Shown one piece after another: positions 24,240 to 33,579 of a stretch of 64,000 nucleotides of DNA. Below the pieces are notes generated by a model. The model saw only the letters and a list, made by a program, of their open reading frames with translations. It was not told where the DNA came from and made no database searches. The number at the start of each line of letters is the position of its first letter. Position 1 is the stretch's first letter. A program made the position numbers and the translations under genes. Location of the stretch: NCBI RefSeq assembly GCF_900110755.1, contig NZ_FOFF01000010.1:62001-126000 (forward strand), written 5' to 3'. This DNA is from Streptomyces sp. yr375. GTDB lineage: Bacteria; Actinomycetota; Actinomycetes; Streptomycetales; Streptomycetaceae.

Positions 24240-24389
24240 CTATTGAGGTTTGCAAGAATGCTGCTTTGTGTTTGCTTTGCATGGCCTGTGGGTGTGATTT
24301 GGGGGTAGGTGTGACGTCGGCGGCCCTGCGGCCAGGGAGGACCTTTGGCCGGGCGGCCGCCTCCCCGGAACCTTGCTAATGTGCGAGAC

Positions 24390-24680
24390 ATGACAGCCGA
24401 GGAACGTGAACAGCCGGGCGTGGAAAGCGAGTTGGGGGCAGCGCCCGAGCCCTGGTGGTCGGAGATCGGCGGCCCCGTCGGCGGCGGCCTGCTGGTTCTC
24501 GCGGGAATCGGCCTCCTGCTGTGGGCGTTTCTGGGCCGGTCGGGCTCGGACATCCCCTTGATCTACCAAGCCGCGAAGATCGTGGCCGTCGGCCTGGTGG
24601 TCGCCGGCACCACGCTGGCCGCCCGCCGACGCGCCTCCGCGCAACGCCCCGGCGGGGAGACGGAGTCCGCACAGCCGTAG
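24390..24680 (+). CDS. Small two-helix membrane protein
   Basis: A 96-residue protein with an acidic N-terminus (MTAEEREQPGVESELG) and two hydrophobic segments (GGLLVLAGIGLLLWAFLG and IVAVGLVVAGTTLAA), followed by a basic tail (ARRRASAQRPGG). No family is evident. ATG at 24390 is the last of several candidates; an in-frame ATG at 24345 would add 15 Pro/Arg residues. It is not obviously linked to the genes on either side. Confidence 0.6.
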   Translation: MTAEEREQPGVESELGAAPEPWWSEIGGPVGGGLLVLAGIGLLLWAFLGRSGSDIPLIYQAAKIVAVGLVVAGTTLAARRRASAQRPGGETESAQP

Positions 24681-24847
24681 GAGGGCACGGCTTCCGAACC
24701 ACTGAAAGCCCTCAACTCCCTTGGAACTTCCCTCAGTTACACGTGTGCCGAATGTGACGAGAGCGTTGCCCCATGCCCTCGTGCGGACCCAGAATGTGAG
24801 CCCTGTTCATCTTTTGGGTCGCTCTCGAAGCTCGTCGGAGGACGCAC

Positions 24848-26383
24848 GTGGCACGTGAAAGACAGCTCGCTCCCGGCACTCCTGGCACTCCCGTCACTCC
24901 CGACATGTCCCGCCGCTCCCTGCTCGGCCGCACCGCCGCCGTGGCCGCCGGCGCCACCGCCCTCACGGCGACCGCGACAACCTCCGCCGCTGCGGTCGCC
25001 ACCCGGGACGTCGACGTCGCGATCGTCGGCGGCGGGCTCGCCGGCCTCACCGCCGCCCGCGACCTGGTCGCCGCCGGGAAGACGGTCGTCGTCCTGGAAG
25101 CCCGCGACCGCGTGGGCGGCCGGGTCGTGAACCTCGCGCTCCCGGGCGGCGGGGTCACCGAGGGCGGCGGCGAGTTCATCGGCCCCACCCAGGACCGCGT
25201 CAAGGCGCTCGCCGACTCCCTCGGCGTCGCCACCTTCGCCACCTACAACACCGGCAAGAACCTCCTCTACAAGGACGGCAAGAAGACCCCGTACGCCACC
25301 GACGGCATCCTCGGGTCGGTCCCGCCGATCGACGCGGCCGGGCTCGCCAACGCCGCGATCGTGCAGGCGACGCTGGACGACATGGCCAAGCAGGTCCCGG
25401 TCGACGCGCCCTGGACCGCCGCCAAGGCCGACGAATGGGACCGCCAGACCTTCGAGAGCTGGCTGCGCGCCAACGCGGTCGTCCCGTCGGCGAAGTTCCT
25501 CATGGACGTGGCCTGCACCTCGATCTTCTCGGCCGAACCCCGGGAACTCTCCCTCCTGTTCGTCCTCTTCTACATCGCCGCCGCCGGCAACGAGTCGACC
25601 CCCGGCACCCTGGAACGCCTCACCGAGACCGCGAACGGCGCCCAGGAACAGCGCTTCGTCGGCGGCTCCCAGCAGGTCCCGATCAAACTCGCCGCCACCC
25701 TCGGCGACCGGGTCGTCCGCAACGCCCCCGTGCGTACGATCACCCGCTCCACCGCCGGTACCTACACCGTCACGGCCGACGGCGTCACCGTCACCGCCGA
25801 CCGGGTCATCGTCGCCGTACCCCCGCCGCTCGCCGCCCGCATCACGTACGACCCCCTCCTGCCCGCCGCCCGCGACCAGCTCACCCAGCGGCTGCCGATG
25901 GCCTCGGTCGGCAAGGCGATCGCGATCTACGACACCCCCTTCTGGCGTGCCGCCGGACTCAACGGCCAGGTCGTCAGCGACACCGGAGTGGTCAGCTCCA
26001 CCTTCGACAACTCCCCGCCCGACGCCTCCTACGGCGCCCTGATGGGCTTCATCGAGGCCGACGAGGCGCGGGCGTGGGACGCGGCGAGCGAGACCGAGGT
26101 CAAGGCGGCCGTACTGAAGGACTACGTGACGTACTTCGGCGAGAAAGCGGCCTCCCCCACCGCCTTCGTCCTGCAACGCTGGAACAACGAGGCCTACACG
26201 CGCGGCGGCCCCGTCTCCATCGCCGCCCCCGGCGTCCTGACCCAGTACGGCCCGTCCCTGCGCGAACCCGTCGACGGCATCCACTGGGCCGGCACGGAAA
26301 CCTCCACCCACTGGATGGGCTTCATGGACGGAGCCGTCCGCTCGGGCGAGCGGGCAGCGAAGGAGGTACTGGCGGCGCTGTAA
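24848..26383 (+). CDS. Tat-exported flavin amine oxidase
   Basis: A 511-residue FAD amine oxidase. The N-terminus has a twin-arginine signal (SRRSLLGRTAAVAAGATAL, residues ~21-39), so it is folded before export. The FAD-binding motif VDVAIVGGGLAGLTAARDLV and the Arg-rich ERVGGR-like loop (EARDRVGGRVV) follow. The C-terminus has the MAO signature GIHWAGTETSTHWMGFMDGA. Family members oxidise mono-, di- or polyamines, L-amino acids or steroids. GTG start with GGAGG upstream. About 110 residues of the middle match the substrate domain of MAO/putrescine oxidases. No palindromic operator is seen in front of it. Confidence 0.87.
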   Translation: MARERQLAPGTPGTPVTPDMSRRSLLGRTAAVAAGATALTATATTSAAAVATRDVDVAIVGGGLAGLTAARDLVAAGKTVVVLEARDRVGGRVVNLALPGGGVTEGGGEFIGPTQDRVKALADSLGVATFATYNTGKNLLYKDGKKTPYATDGILGSVPPIDAAGLANAAIVQATLDDMAKQVPVDAPWTAAKADEWDRQTFESWLRANAVVPSAKFLMDVACTSIFSAEPRELSLLFVLFYIAAAGNESTPGTLERLTETANGAQEQRFVGGSQQVPIKLAATLGDRVVRNAPVRTITRSTAGTYTVTADGVTVTADRVIVAVPPPLAARITYDPLLPAARDQLTQRLPMASVGKAIAIYDTPFWRAAGLNGQVVSDTGVVSSTFDNSPPDASYGALMGFIEADEARAWDAASETEVKAAVLKDYVTYFGEKAASPTAFVLQRWNNEAYTRGGPVSIAAPGVLTQYGPSLREPVDGIHWAGTETSTHWMGFMDGAVRSGERAAKEVLAAL

Positions 26384-26388
26384 GCCGC

Positions 26389-26436
26389 CCCCCTCCCCCC
26401 TCCCATCCTCCCCCTCCCATCCTCCCCCTCCCATGC
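26389..26436. repeat. Pyrimidine tract with 14-bp tandem units
   Basis: CCTCCCCCTCCCAT-like units repeat three times just after the amine oxidase stop. The minus strand is a purine/G-run tract that could form a quadruplex or triplex and act in termination. Confidence 0.7.
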
Positions 26437-26459
26437 ATCCTTCTGCTGCACACCCATTC

Positions 26460-26474
26460 CTGACACACCGTCAG
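26460..26474. promoter_or_regulatory. Operator CTGACA-CAC-CGTCAG
   Basis: First of two palindromes upstream of the NDP-forming acyl-CoA synthetase; 24 bp (about two turns) from the second. Confidence 0.72.
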
Positions 26475-26483
26475 GAATGTAAT

Positions 26484-26498
26484 CTGACAGAGCGTCAG
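26484..26498. promoter_or_regulatory. Operator CTGACA-GAG-CGTCAG
   Basis: Second palindrome, 71 bp before the start codon at 26570. Arms match the family consensus. Confidence 0.72.
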
Positions 26499-26569
26499 TT
26501 ACATGCGCAGTCACGTGCGTCAGTACTTGGTGGTCACACAAGGACGTCACACAGGAGCGGGGCGGACCG

Positions 26570-28828
26570 ATGCTTGGATCAACCCACGGCACCCTCACCA
26601 CCGACTCCCGCCGGGCCCGGGTCATCGCGTGCGGGGAGCAGCCCGGGCCCGCCGTGCACGGTCGGCCGGCCGCGCCGGACGACCTCGACGTCAGCGGCCG
26701 GCCGCTCTACGCGGACGTCCCCGACCTGGACCGGTTCTTCCGGCCCGAGTCGGTCGCGGTCGTCGGCGCCTCGGACGCCGAAGGCCGCCCGAACACCGGC
26801 GTCACCCGGCAACTGGTGGGCTGGGCCGAGCGGGTGGGGGCGCGGCTGCATCCCGTGCACCCCACCCGCGAGACCGTCTTCGGCCTGCCCTGCTTCCCGT
26901 CCGTCGCCGAACTGCCCGAACAGGTCGATCTGGCCGTGCTGTTGGTCGCGGACCCGTTGCCGGTGATCGAGCAACTCGCCGAGACGAAAGTGAAGTTCGC
27001 GGTCGTCTTCGCCTCCGGGTTCGCCGAGACGGGCGAGGCGGGCGCCGCCGCGCAGGAACGCCTCGCGGCAGCGGTCGCCCGGTCCGGTCGGTCCGGTCGG
27101 TCAGGCCGGGAAGGTGTACGACTGCTGGGCCCCAACACCAACCTCAACGCCTTCGAGCACTTCCGGGACGATCTCCCCGGCCCGGCGATCGCCCTCATCA
27201 CCCAGTCCGGCCACCAGGGCCGCCCGGTCTTCGCCCTCCAGGAACTCGGCGTCCGCCTCTCGCACTGGGCGCCCACCGGCAACGAAGTCGACCTGGAGAC
27301 CGCCGACTTCCTCTCCTACTTCGCCGAGCGCCCGGAGGTCGGCGCGATCGCCTGCTACGTGGAGGGCCTGAAGGACGGCCGGTCCTTCCTCCTCGCCGCC
27401 GACCGGGCCGCCCGGCGCGGGGTGCCGGTCGTCGTGGTCAAGGTGGGCCGCACCGAGACCGGCGCCCGCACCGCCGCCTCCCACACCGGCAAGCTGACCG
27501 GCGCGGACGAGGTCGTCGACGCGGCGATGCGCCAGTACGGCGTGATCCGCGTCGACGGGCTGGACGAACTCCAGGACACCGCAGCCCTGTTGGCGCGGGC
27601 CCGTCCTCCACAGGCGGACGGCGTCGTCGTCTACTCGATCTCGGGCGGCACCGGCGCCCACGCGGCCGACCTGGCGACGAGGGCGGGCCTGCGGCTGCCG
27701 CCCCTGTCGGCCGCCAAGCAGGCGGAGCTGCACCAGTGGATCCCCGAGTACCTGAACGTGGCGAACCCGGTCGACAACGGCGGTCACCCGGTGGGCGACT
27801 GGCGCGGCCGGAAGATCATCGACGCGATCCTCGACGACCCGGCGGTCGGGGTCCTGATCTGCCCGATCACGGGCCCGTTCCCGCCGCTCAGCGACCGGCT
27901 GGTGCAGGACCTGGTGGACGCGGCGGAGCGGACGGACAAGCTGGTGTGCGTGGTCTGGGGCTCCCCGGTCGGCACCGAACCGGCCTACCGCGACGTGCTG
28001 TTGGGCTCCTCCCGGGTGGCGACCTTCCGCACCCTCGCCAACTGCGTCACGGCCGTGCGCGCCCACCTCGACCACCACCGCTTCGTCAGCGACTACCACT
28101 CGCCCTTCGACCAGGCCCCGCGCACCCCGTCCCCGTCCTTCCGCAAGGCGCAGCTCCTGATCCGCCCCGGCCAGCAGCTCAGCGAACACGCGGCGAAGCA
28201 ACTGCTGCGGGCGTACGGCATCCGGGTCCCGCGCGAGCAGTTGGTGACGAGCGCGGCGGCGGCCGTACGGGCGGCGGGCCTGGTCGGCTACCCGGTGGTG
28301 ATGAAGGCGTCCGGCGCGCGGATCGCCCACAAGACCGAGCTGGGCCTGGTGAAGACCGGCCTCACCTCGGCCAGCCAAGTCCGCGACGCCTACCGCGAGT
28401 TGACGGACATCGCCCGTTACGAGGGCGTGGACGTGGACCTGGACGGCGTCCTGGTGTGCCAAATGGTCGAGCGGGGCGTGGAGATGGTCGTCGGCATGAC
28501 CCACGACGACCTGTTCGGCCCGACGGTGACGGTCGGGCTGGGCGGCGTCCTGGTGGAGGTCCTGCACGACGCGGCCGTCCGCGTACCGCCGTTCGGCGAG
28601 GACCAGGCCCGCGACATGCTGGCCGAACTGCGCGGCCGACCCCTCCTTGACGGCGTCCGAGGCCGCCCCCCGGCCGATCTGGACGCCCTCGTCGAGGTCG
28701 TCCTGCGCGTCCAGCGCATGGCCCTGGAACTCGGCGACGACCTCGCCGAACTCGACATCAACCCCCTGGTCGTCCTGCCCTGGGGACAGGGCGCGGTGGC
28801 GTTGGACGCGCTGGCGGTGTGCCGGTGA
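26570..28828 (+). CDS. Acyl-CoA synthetase, NDP-forming (ACD-like fusion)
   Basis: A 752-residue fusion of alpha and beta parts of an ADP-forming acyl-CoA synthetase. A CoA-binding Rossmann domain comes first (FFRPESVAVVGASDAEGRPN, residues ~55-170). Succinyl-CoA ligase-like domains follow, with SHTGKLTGADEV carrying the His normally phosphorylated nearby. The C-terminal ~220 residues are an ATP-grasp (GYPVVMKASGARIAHKTELG, DINPLVVLPWGQG). Such enzymes interconvert acyl-CoA and acid with nucleotide phosphorylation, or activate acids. GGAGCGGGG precedes the ATG. Two operators lie upstream, and an enoyl-CoA hydratase follows after 29 bp in the same operon. Confidence 0.87.
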   Translation: MLGSTHGTLTTDSRRARVIACGEQPGPAVHGRPAAPDDLDVSGRPLYADVPDLDRFFRPESVAVVGASDAEGRPNTGVTRQLVGWAERVGARLHPVHPTRETVFGLPCFPSVAELPEQVDLAVLLVADPLPVIEQLAETKVKFAVVFASGFAETGEAGAAAQERLAAAVARSGRSGRSGREGVRLLGPNTNLNAFEHFRDDLPGPAIALITQSGHQGRPVFALQELGVRLSHWAPTGNEVDLETADFLSYFAERPEVGAIACYVEGLKDGRSFLLAADRAARRGVPVVVVKVGRTETGARTAASHTGKLTGADEVVDAAMRQYGVIRVDGLDELQDTAALLARARPPQADGVVVYSISGGTGAHAADLATRAGLRLPPLSAAKQAELHQWIPEYLNVANPVDNGGHPVGDWRGRKIIDAILDDPAVGVLICPITGPFPPLSDRLVQDLVDAAERTDKLVCVVWGSPVGTEPAYRDVLLGSSRVATFRTLANCVTAVRAHLDHHRFVSDYHSPFDQAPRTPSPSFRKAQLLIRPGQQLSEHAAKQLLRAYGIRVPREQLVTSAAAAVRAAGLVGYPVVMKASGARIAHKTELGLVKTGLTSASQVRDAYRELTDIARYEGVDVDLDGVLVCQMVERGVEMVVGMTHDDLFGPTVTVGLGGVLVEVLHDAAVRVPPFGEDQARDMLAELRGRPLLDGVRGRPPADLDALVEVVLRVQRMALELGDDLAELDINPLVVLPWGQGAVALDALAVCR

Positions 28829-28857
28829 GGATCCCTTCACACGGTGAGGGGATCCCC

Positions 28858-29661
28858 GTGCCCGAGCGCTGGATCGAGACAACGACCGACCACCAGGTCA
28901 CCCACCTCACCCTCAACCGCCCCGAGACCCTCAACGCCCTCACCCCCGACATGCGCGACCACCTGATCGACCTCCTCGCGGAGGCCTCGGCCGACCCGGA
29001 CGTCCGGGCGGTGGTCCTCACCGGCACCGGCCGCGGCTTCTGCGCGGGCGCGGACCTGCGGGGCGGCTCCACGGGCGCTTCCACGGGCGGCGAACGCATC
29101 GCCGGCGACGTGACCCGCACCCTCCGCCTCGGCGCCCAACGCCTGATCTCCGCCGTCCTCGACTGCGAGAAACCGGTCATCGCCGCGGTCAACGGCACCG
29201 CGGCCGGCCTGGGCGCCCACCTCGCGTTCGCCTGCGACCTGGTCCTGGCCGCCGAATCGGCCCGTTTCATCGAGGTGTTCGTCCGCCGGGGCCTGGTCCC
29301 GGACGGCGGCGGCGCCTACCTCCTGCCCCGCCTCATCGGCCCGCAGCGCGCCAAGGAACTGATGTTCTTCGGCGACGCCCTCACCGCCCCCGACGCGGAA
29401 CGCCTAGGCCTCGTCAACCGAGTGCTCCCGGACAGCGAGTTGGAGAAAACGGCCCGCGCATGGTCCACCCGCCTGGCCAACGCCCCCACCCGCGCCCTGG
29501 CCCTGACCAAACACCTCGTCAACACCTCCCTCGACACCCCCCGCCCAACCGCCTTCACCGCCGAGGCCACCGCCCAGGAACTCAACATGACAACAGCAGA
29601 CGCACGGGAGGGCCTGACCGCCTTCACGGAACGCCGCGAGCCGAAGTTCAGGGGCCGGTGA
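28858..29661 (+). CDS. Enoyl-CoA hydratase/isomerase
   Basis: A 267-residue crotonase-family enzyme. Motifs: HLTLNRPETLNALTPDMRDH, VVLTGTGRGFCAGADLRGG, AVNGTAAGLGAHLAFACDLV and RRGLVPDGGGAYLLPRLIG. The VPDGG segment, with Asp in place of one hydratase Glu, is the PaaG/enoyl-CoA isomerase type, so 2,3-dehydroacyl isomerisation is as likely as hydration. The GTG at 28858 is preferred (GAGGGG 8 nt upstream); a GTG at 28819 overlapping the previous gene is possible. It follows the NDP-forming acyl-CoA synthetase by 29 bp and shares its operator-controlled promoter. Confidence 0.87.
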   Translation: MPERWIETTTDHQVTHLTLNRPETLNALTPDMRDHLIDLLAEASADPDVRAVVLTGTGRGFCAGADLRGGSTGASTGGERIAGDVTRTLRLGAQRLISAVLDCEKPVIAAVNGTAAGLGAHLAFACDLVLAAESARFIEVFVRRGLVPDGGGAYLLPRLIGPQRAKELMFFGDALTAPDAERLGLVNRVLPDSELEKTARAWSTRLANAPTRALALTKHLVNTSLDTPRPTAFTAEATAQELNMTTADAREGLTAFTERREPKFRGR

Positions 29662-29703
29662 CACGACCCCCCGGGAAGGCAACGGTCGCGCTTCCCTTCC
29701 CAT

Positions 29704-29718
29704 CTGACATCCCGTCAG
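29704..29718. promoter_or_regulatory. Operator CTGACA-TCC-CGTCAG
   Basis: The palindrome ends 5 bp before the ATG at 29724 of the flavin reductase, the same close spacing as at 14053 and 20172. Confidence 0.72.
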
Positions 29719-29723
29719 TTTCA

Positions 29724-30332
29724 ATGGAAGGCGTGATGGGACATGCGGGGATGGCGGCAGCGGCCGTTCGCTACCTGAAGGTGGGCCGGCCGGTCGAGGT
29801 GTTGCCGCGGCCCGAGTTGCGGTGTGTTCGGGAGGACGAGCGGGCGCCGGTCGACCCGGACGAGTTCCGGCGTGTGCTGGGGAACTTCGCGTCGGGCGTG
29901 ACGATCGTGACGGCGCCCGCCGCCGAGGGACAGAGCGGGCCGGCGGGGTTCGCCTGCCAGTCCTTCTCGTCCCTCTCCCTCGACCCGCCCCTGGTCGCCT
30001 TCATGGTCGGCCGCACGTCCACGACCTGGCCGCGCATCGCCCACGCGGGCGTCTTCTGCGTCAACGTGCTGAGCGCCGGCCAGGGTCCGTTGTGCCGCGC
30101 CTTCGCGAGGAGCGGCACGGACAAGTTCGCGGGCGTCGAGTACGACGCCGCGCCGGTCTCGGGCGCCCCCCGCCTCACCGGCACCCTCGCCTGGATCGAC
30201 TGCGCGATCCACGCGGTCCACACGGGCGGCGACCACCTCATCGTCGTAGGCCGGGTGAACGCCCTGGGCGCGGGCGACGACGACGCCACGGCCGGACAAC
30301 CGCTGCTGTTCCACAAGGGGCGGTTCGTCTGA
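29724..30332 (+). CDS. Flavin reductase family protein (HsaB-like)
   Basis: A 202-residue FMN split-barrel flavin reductase that would supply reduced flavin to a two-component monooxygenase. Diagnostic stretches: FRRVLGNFASGVTIVTAP, GPAGFACQSFSSLSLDPPLV, GVFCVNVLSAGQGPLCRAFA, DKFAGVEYD and CAIHAVHTGGDHLIVVGRV. This is the order and wording of HsaB/TftC-type reductases; HsaB serves 3-HSA hydroxylation in steroid catabolism. No large HsaA-like oxygenase is in the window, so the partner is elsewhere. ATG 29724 sits 5 bp after an operator; GTG 29733 and ATG 29736 with AAGG are alternatives. Confidence 0.82.
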   Translation: MEGVMGHAGMAAAAVRYLKVGRPVEVLPRPELRCVREDERAPVDPDEFRRVLGNFASGVTIVTAPAAEGQSGPAGFACQSFSSLSLDPPLVAFMVGRTSTTWPRIAHAGVFCVNVLSAGQGPLCRAFARSGTDKFAGVEYDAAPVSGAPRLTGTLAWIDCAIHAVHTGGDHLIVVGRVNALGAGDDDATAGQPLLFHKGRFV

Positions 30333-30405
30333 GGGCAGTTCGTCTGAGGGCAGTTCGCCTGAGGGCTGTTTTTCTGTGGGAGTTTCGCCGACCAGGCCCC
30401 GCAGC

Positions 30406-31992
30406 TCAGCGTACGTAGTCGACGATCTGCATCATGCCTTCGTCGCCGTGCTGGAGTTGGTGGCAGTGCAGCATGGAGCGGCCGGTGAAGCGTTCGGCGC
30501 GCAGCCGGAAGGTGATCGTGCCCTGGGGCGGAAGGGCGACGGTGTCGTGCCAGACGGGTGTGGCCAGGGGGCGGTTGTCGACGGCGGTGAGCAGGAAGTG
30601 GTTGGTGTGCAGGTGGAAGGGGTGGTGGCTGTGGCTGCGGGAGTCGTTGCCGACGGTCCACTCCTCGACCTGGCCGAGGCGGATGCGCTGGTTGACGAAG
30701 TCGGGTGCGAAGCGGCCCCAGGCAAGGTCGCGTCGGCCGGCCCGGGTGTCGGCGGTCGGCGTCTCGCCGTCGCCCAGGATGCGGTAGGCGTTCGGGAAGG
30801 CCCCGGAGAAGACGTTCTCGTCGCTGCGGAAGGTCAGCGCACGGGTACGGGTGGGCGCGGGCAGGTCGGTGGGCAGGCCGGGCAGGCTCTCCGGCAGTGA
30901 CATCGAGCGGGCCGCGCCGGTGACGACGAGCGTCATCAGGGGATCGGAAGCGCCGCCGCCGCTCAGCCGGTAGGTGCCGGGCTTGCCGCCACGGATCAGC
31001 AGGTCGGTCCGCCCGCCCATCGGCAGCGTCACGCCGGTGGTGGTGACGGGCTTCATGAAGGTGATGCCGTCACAGGCGATCTGGTGCATCTCGTGCCCGC
31101 CGAGGCTCAGGTAGTGAGCGGTGAGCGGCCCGGCGTTGACCACCCGCCAGCGCTGGACCTCCCCCGGCGCGATGGTCAGCACGGGGTTCTTCGCGCCGTT
31201 GACCAGGAAGGTCGAGGCGATGCGCTCGTAGGTGCCGTGCGAGACCAGGTCCGGCACCTGCCCGGCGGACAGCTTGAGTTCGTTGATGCAGACGACGACG
31301 TCCTTGGCGGCGGCGATCTCGGGCACCTGGTCGACGTCGCCCTCGACGATGATCACGCCCGCCATACCGCCCACCAACTGGGTCGACGTGGACCCGTGAT
31401 GGTGCGGGTGGTACCAGAACGTACCGGCCGGATGATCGTCCGGGACGGCGATGCTGCTCCGGTAGGTCGTGGTCTCCCCGGGTGTGTCGGCGGGCTCGAA
31501 GGCGCGGAAGACGTTGTCCGCGTCGCCGGTGGGGTCCACGTGCATGCCGTGGGTGTGCAGGTTGTAGGTGTTGAAGTGATGCGGGACGTTGACGCCCTGG
31601 TGCATCCCGGTGTTCGGCGGCAACGCGTTGACGTGCGTGATCTCAAGGGTGTCCCCCGGACGCACCCGAAACGTCGGCCCCGGGATCGACCCCTCGTAGG
31701 TCCGCGTTGACATACTGCCGACCCCGGCGACCGTCCGCTCGGTGAACTCGACGGTCAACCGCGTGTCCAACCGCCCCGCCGCCCCCTTGGCCGACGGCGT
31801 CCTCCGCGTCTCCGGCTGCGGAAAGGCAGCACCGGGAGCGGGGCCGGGGCCGGGGCTGGGAGCGGGAGCGGCAGCAGGACCGGCTTCCGGCCGCGCGATC
31901 GCGTACGACGATGTCGTCCCGCCGGCCACGACCGCCCCGGCGACGACCGGCAGGCACTTCAGCACGCCACGACGAGCCAACGGTGGTGTCAC
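30406..31992 (-). CDS. Tat-exported multicopper oxidase
   Basis: A 528-residue multicopper oxidase. The GTG at 31992 follows GGAGG by 7 nt and gives a signal sequence with paired Arg (LARRGVLKCLPVVAGAVVAG). All four copper ligand clusters are present: LHTHGMH, WYHPHHHGS, HSHHPFHLHTNHF and MLHCHQLQHGDEGMM. The last includes the type 1 Cys. Homologues are laccase-like, bilirubin oxidase or CueO types and act outside the cytoplasm on phenols or metals. It converges with the flavin reductase. The upstream 170 bp contains a low-GC patch (32085-32105) with TATTAT on the minus strand, a likely promoter. Confidence 0.9.
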   Translation of the reverse strand: MTPPLARRGVLKCLPVVAGAVVAGGTTSSYAIARPEAGPAAAPAPSPGPGPAPGAAFPQPETRRTPSAKGAAGRLDTRLTVEFTERTVAGVGSMSTRTYEGSIPGPTFRVRPGDTLEITHVNALPPNTGMHQGVNVPHHFNTYNLHTHGMHVDPTGDADNVFRAFEPADTPGETTTYRSSIAVPDDHPAGTFWYHPHHHGSTSTQLVGGMAGVIIVEGDVDQVPEIAAAKDVVVCINELKLSAGQVPDLVSHGTYERIASTFLVNGAKNPVLTIAPGEVQRWRVVNAGPLTAHYLSLGGHEMHQIACDGITFMKPVTTTGVTLPMGGRTDLLIRGGKPGTYRLSGGGASDPLMTLVVTGAARSMSLPESLPGLPTDLPAPTRTRALTFRSDENVFSGAFPNAYRILGDGETPTADTRAGRRDLAWGRFAPDFVNQRIRLGQVEEWTVGNDSRSHSHHPFHLHTNHFLLTAVDNRPLATPVWHDTVALPPQGTITFRLRAERFTGRSMLHCHQLQHGDEGMMQIVDYVR

Positions 31993-32161
31993 GAATCGCC
32001 TCCACGCGAACAGCCGACGGCAACGGCAACAGACTCCGACGGGCACCGCACAGCACGGCACAGCACGGCACGGCATCCGTCACGGAAAGTATCCATATAA
32101 TACGTGGAGTAGTCGCGAGCGACCCGCGCGACGCGTACGCCGATCGCCGTTCGGGGCGGAA

Positions 32162-33508
32162 TCAGGCCCCCGCCAATTCCGGCACCGTCCCCGCCGTCGC
32201 CGCCGTCCCCGTCGGCCTCCGCCGGATGACCAACGCCATCAGCGCCGCCGCGGCGCACAGCGCCCCCGACGCGTACCAGACCATGTCGTACGAGCCGAAC
32301 GTGTCCCGTGCCACCCCGCCCAGGAAGGCGACCAGGGCCGCGCCGACCTGGTGGGAGGCGAGGACCCAGCCGAAGACGATCGCGCTGTCCTCCCCGTAGT
32401 GCGCGCGGCACAGCGCCAGGGTGGGCGGGACGGTGGCGACCCAGTCGAGGCCGTAGAAGACGATGAAGAAGATCATCGGCGGGTGGACCGACGGGGCCAG
32501 CAGCATCGGCAGGAACAGCAGCGAGACGCCGCGCAGCGCGTAGTACACCGCCAGCAGCCGGCGCGGCTCGAAGCGGTCCGTGAACCAGCCGGAGGCGATC
32601 GTGCCGACGACGTCGAAGATCCCGATCACCGCGAGGAGCGAGGCCGCCGCCGTGACCGGCATGCCGTGGTCGTGGGCCGCGGGCACGAAGTGGGTCTGGA
32701 CCAGGCCGTTCGTCGACGCGCCGCAGATCGCGAAGGTGCCGGCGAGCAGCCAGAACGGACCCGTGCGGACCGCCTTGAAGAGCACCCGGAGCGTGCGGCG
32801 GGCAGCGCCCTGAACCGGGGCCGGCTTCGGCACGAACTCCGTCGCGCCGTACGGCTTCTGGCCGACGTCCGCCGGGTGGTCGCGCAGCAGCAGCCAGACG
32901 AAGGGGACGACGGCGAGCGCGGCCAGCGCGACCGTCACGGCCGCCGGACGCCAGTCGTAGCGCGTGATCATCCATGACAGCAGCGGCAGGAAGATCAACT
33001 GGCCGGAGGCGGAGGCCGCCGTCAGGATGCCGCTGACCAGGCCACGGCGTTCGGTGAACCAGCGGTTGGTGACCGTCGCGGCGAAGGCCAGCGCCATCGA
33101 GCCCGAGCCGAGACCGACCAACAGGCCCCAGTACAGGAGCAGTTGCCAGGCCGCCGTCATCCACACGGTGAGGAGCGAGCCGGCCGAGATCACGGTCAGG
33201 GCGACGGCGACGACCCGGCGTATGCCGAAGCGGTCCATCAGCGCCGCCGCGAACGGCGCGGTGAGGCCGTACAGCGCCAGGTTGATCGAGACCGCCAGCG
33301 CGATGGTGCCCCGCGACCAGTGGAACTCCTGGTGCAGCGGATCGATCAGCAGCCCGGGAAGCGACCGGAAGGCCGCCGCGCCGATGATCGTGACGAACGT
33401 GACGGCGGCGACGAACCACGCGCGATGGATCCGGACCCGAGGGACACGGCCTCGGGCGGGGGGCTTCTGTTCGTCTTTGACTGCGGGAGCCTCGCTTGTC
33501 TGGGTCAC
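32162..33508 (-). CDS. MFS transporter (monocarboxylate/OFA-like)
   Basis: A 448-residue major facilitator protein with about 12 hydrophobic segments. The loop motif between helices 2 and 3 is AALMDRFGIRRVVAVALT, and helix 4-5 has GLGSGSMALAFAATVTNRWF followed by TERRGLVSGILTAASASGQL. This FxxRRGxAxGI pattern is typical of oxalate/formate antiporter and monocarboxylate-type MFS families. A carboxylate substrate fits the catabolic setting, but no CTGACR palindrome precedes it. The start is a GTG. Divergent from the AraC/DJ-1 regulator at 33580, which may control it. Confidence 0.85.
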   Translation of the reverse strand: MTQTSEAPAVKDEQKPPARGRVPRVRIHRAWFVAAVTFVTIIGAAAFRSLPGLLIDPLHQEFHWSRGTIALAVSINLALYGLTAPFAAALMDRFGIRRVVAVALTVISAGSLLTVWMTAAWQLLLYWGLLVGLGSGSMALAFAATVTNRWFTERRGLVSGILTAASASGQLIFLPLLSWMITRYDWRPAAVTVALAALAVVPFVWLLLRDHPADVGQKPYGATEFVPKPAPVQGAARRTLRVLFKAVRTGPFWLLAGTFAICGASTNGLVQTHFVPAAHDHGMPVTAAASLLAVIGIFDVVGTIASGWFTDRFEPRRLLAVYYALRGVSLLFLPMLLAPSVHPPMIFFIVFYGLDWVATVPPTLALCRAHYGEDSAIVFGWVLASHQVGAALVAFLGGVARDTFGSYDMVWYASGALCAAAALMALVIRRRPTGTAATAGTVPELAGA

Positions 33509-33579
33509 GCCAGTAAGAGTCCGATGTCCGACCTTCCACGACCACTGGCCCGAAGGTCAGCATTCGCTAGGATCGGGCC

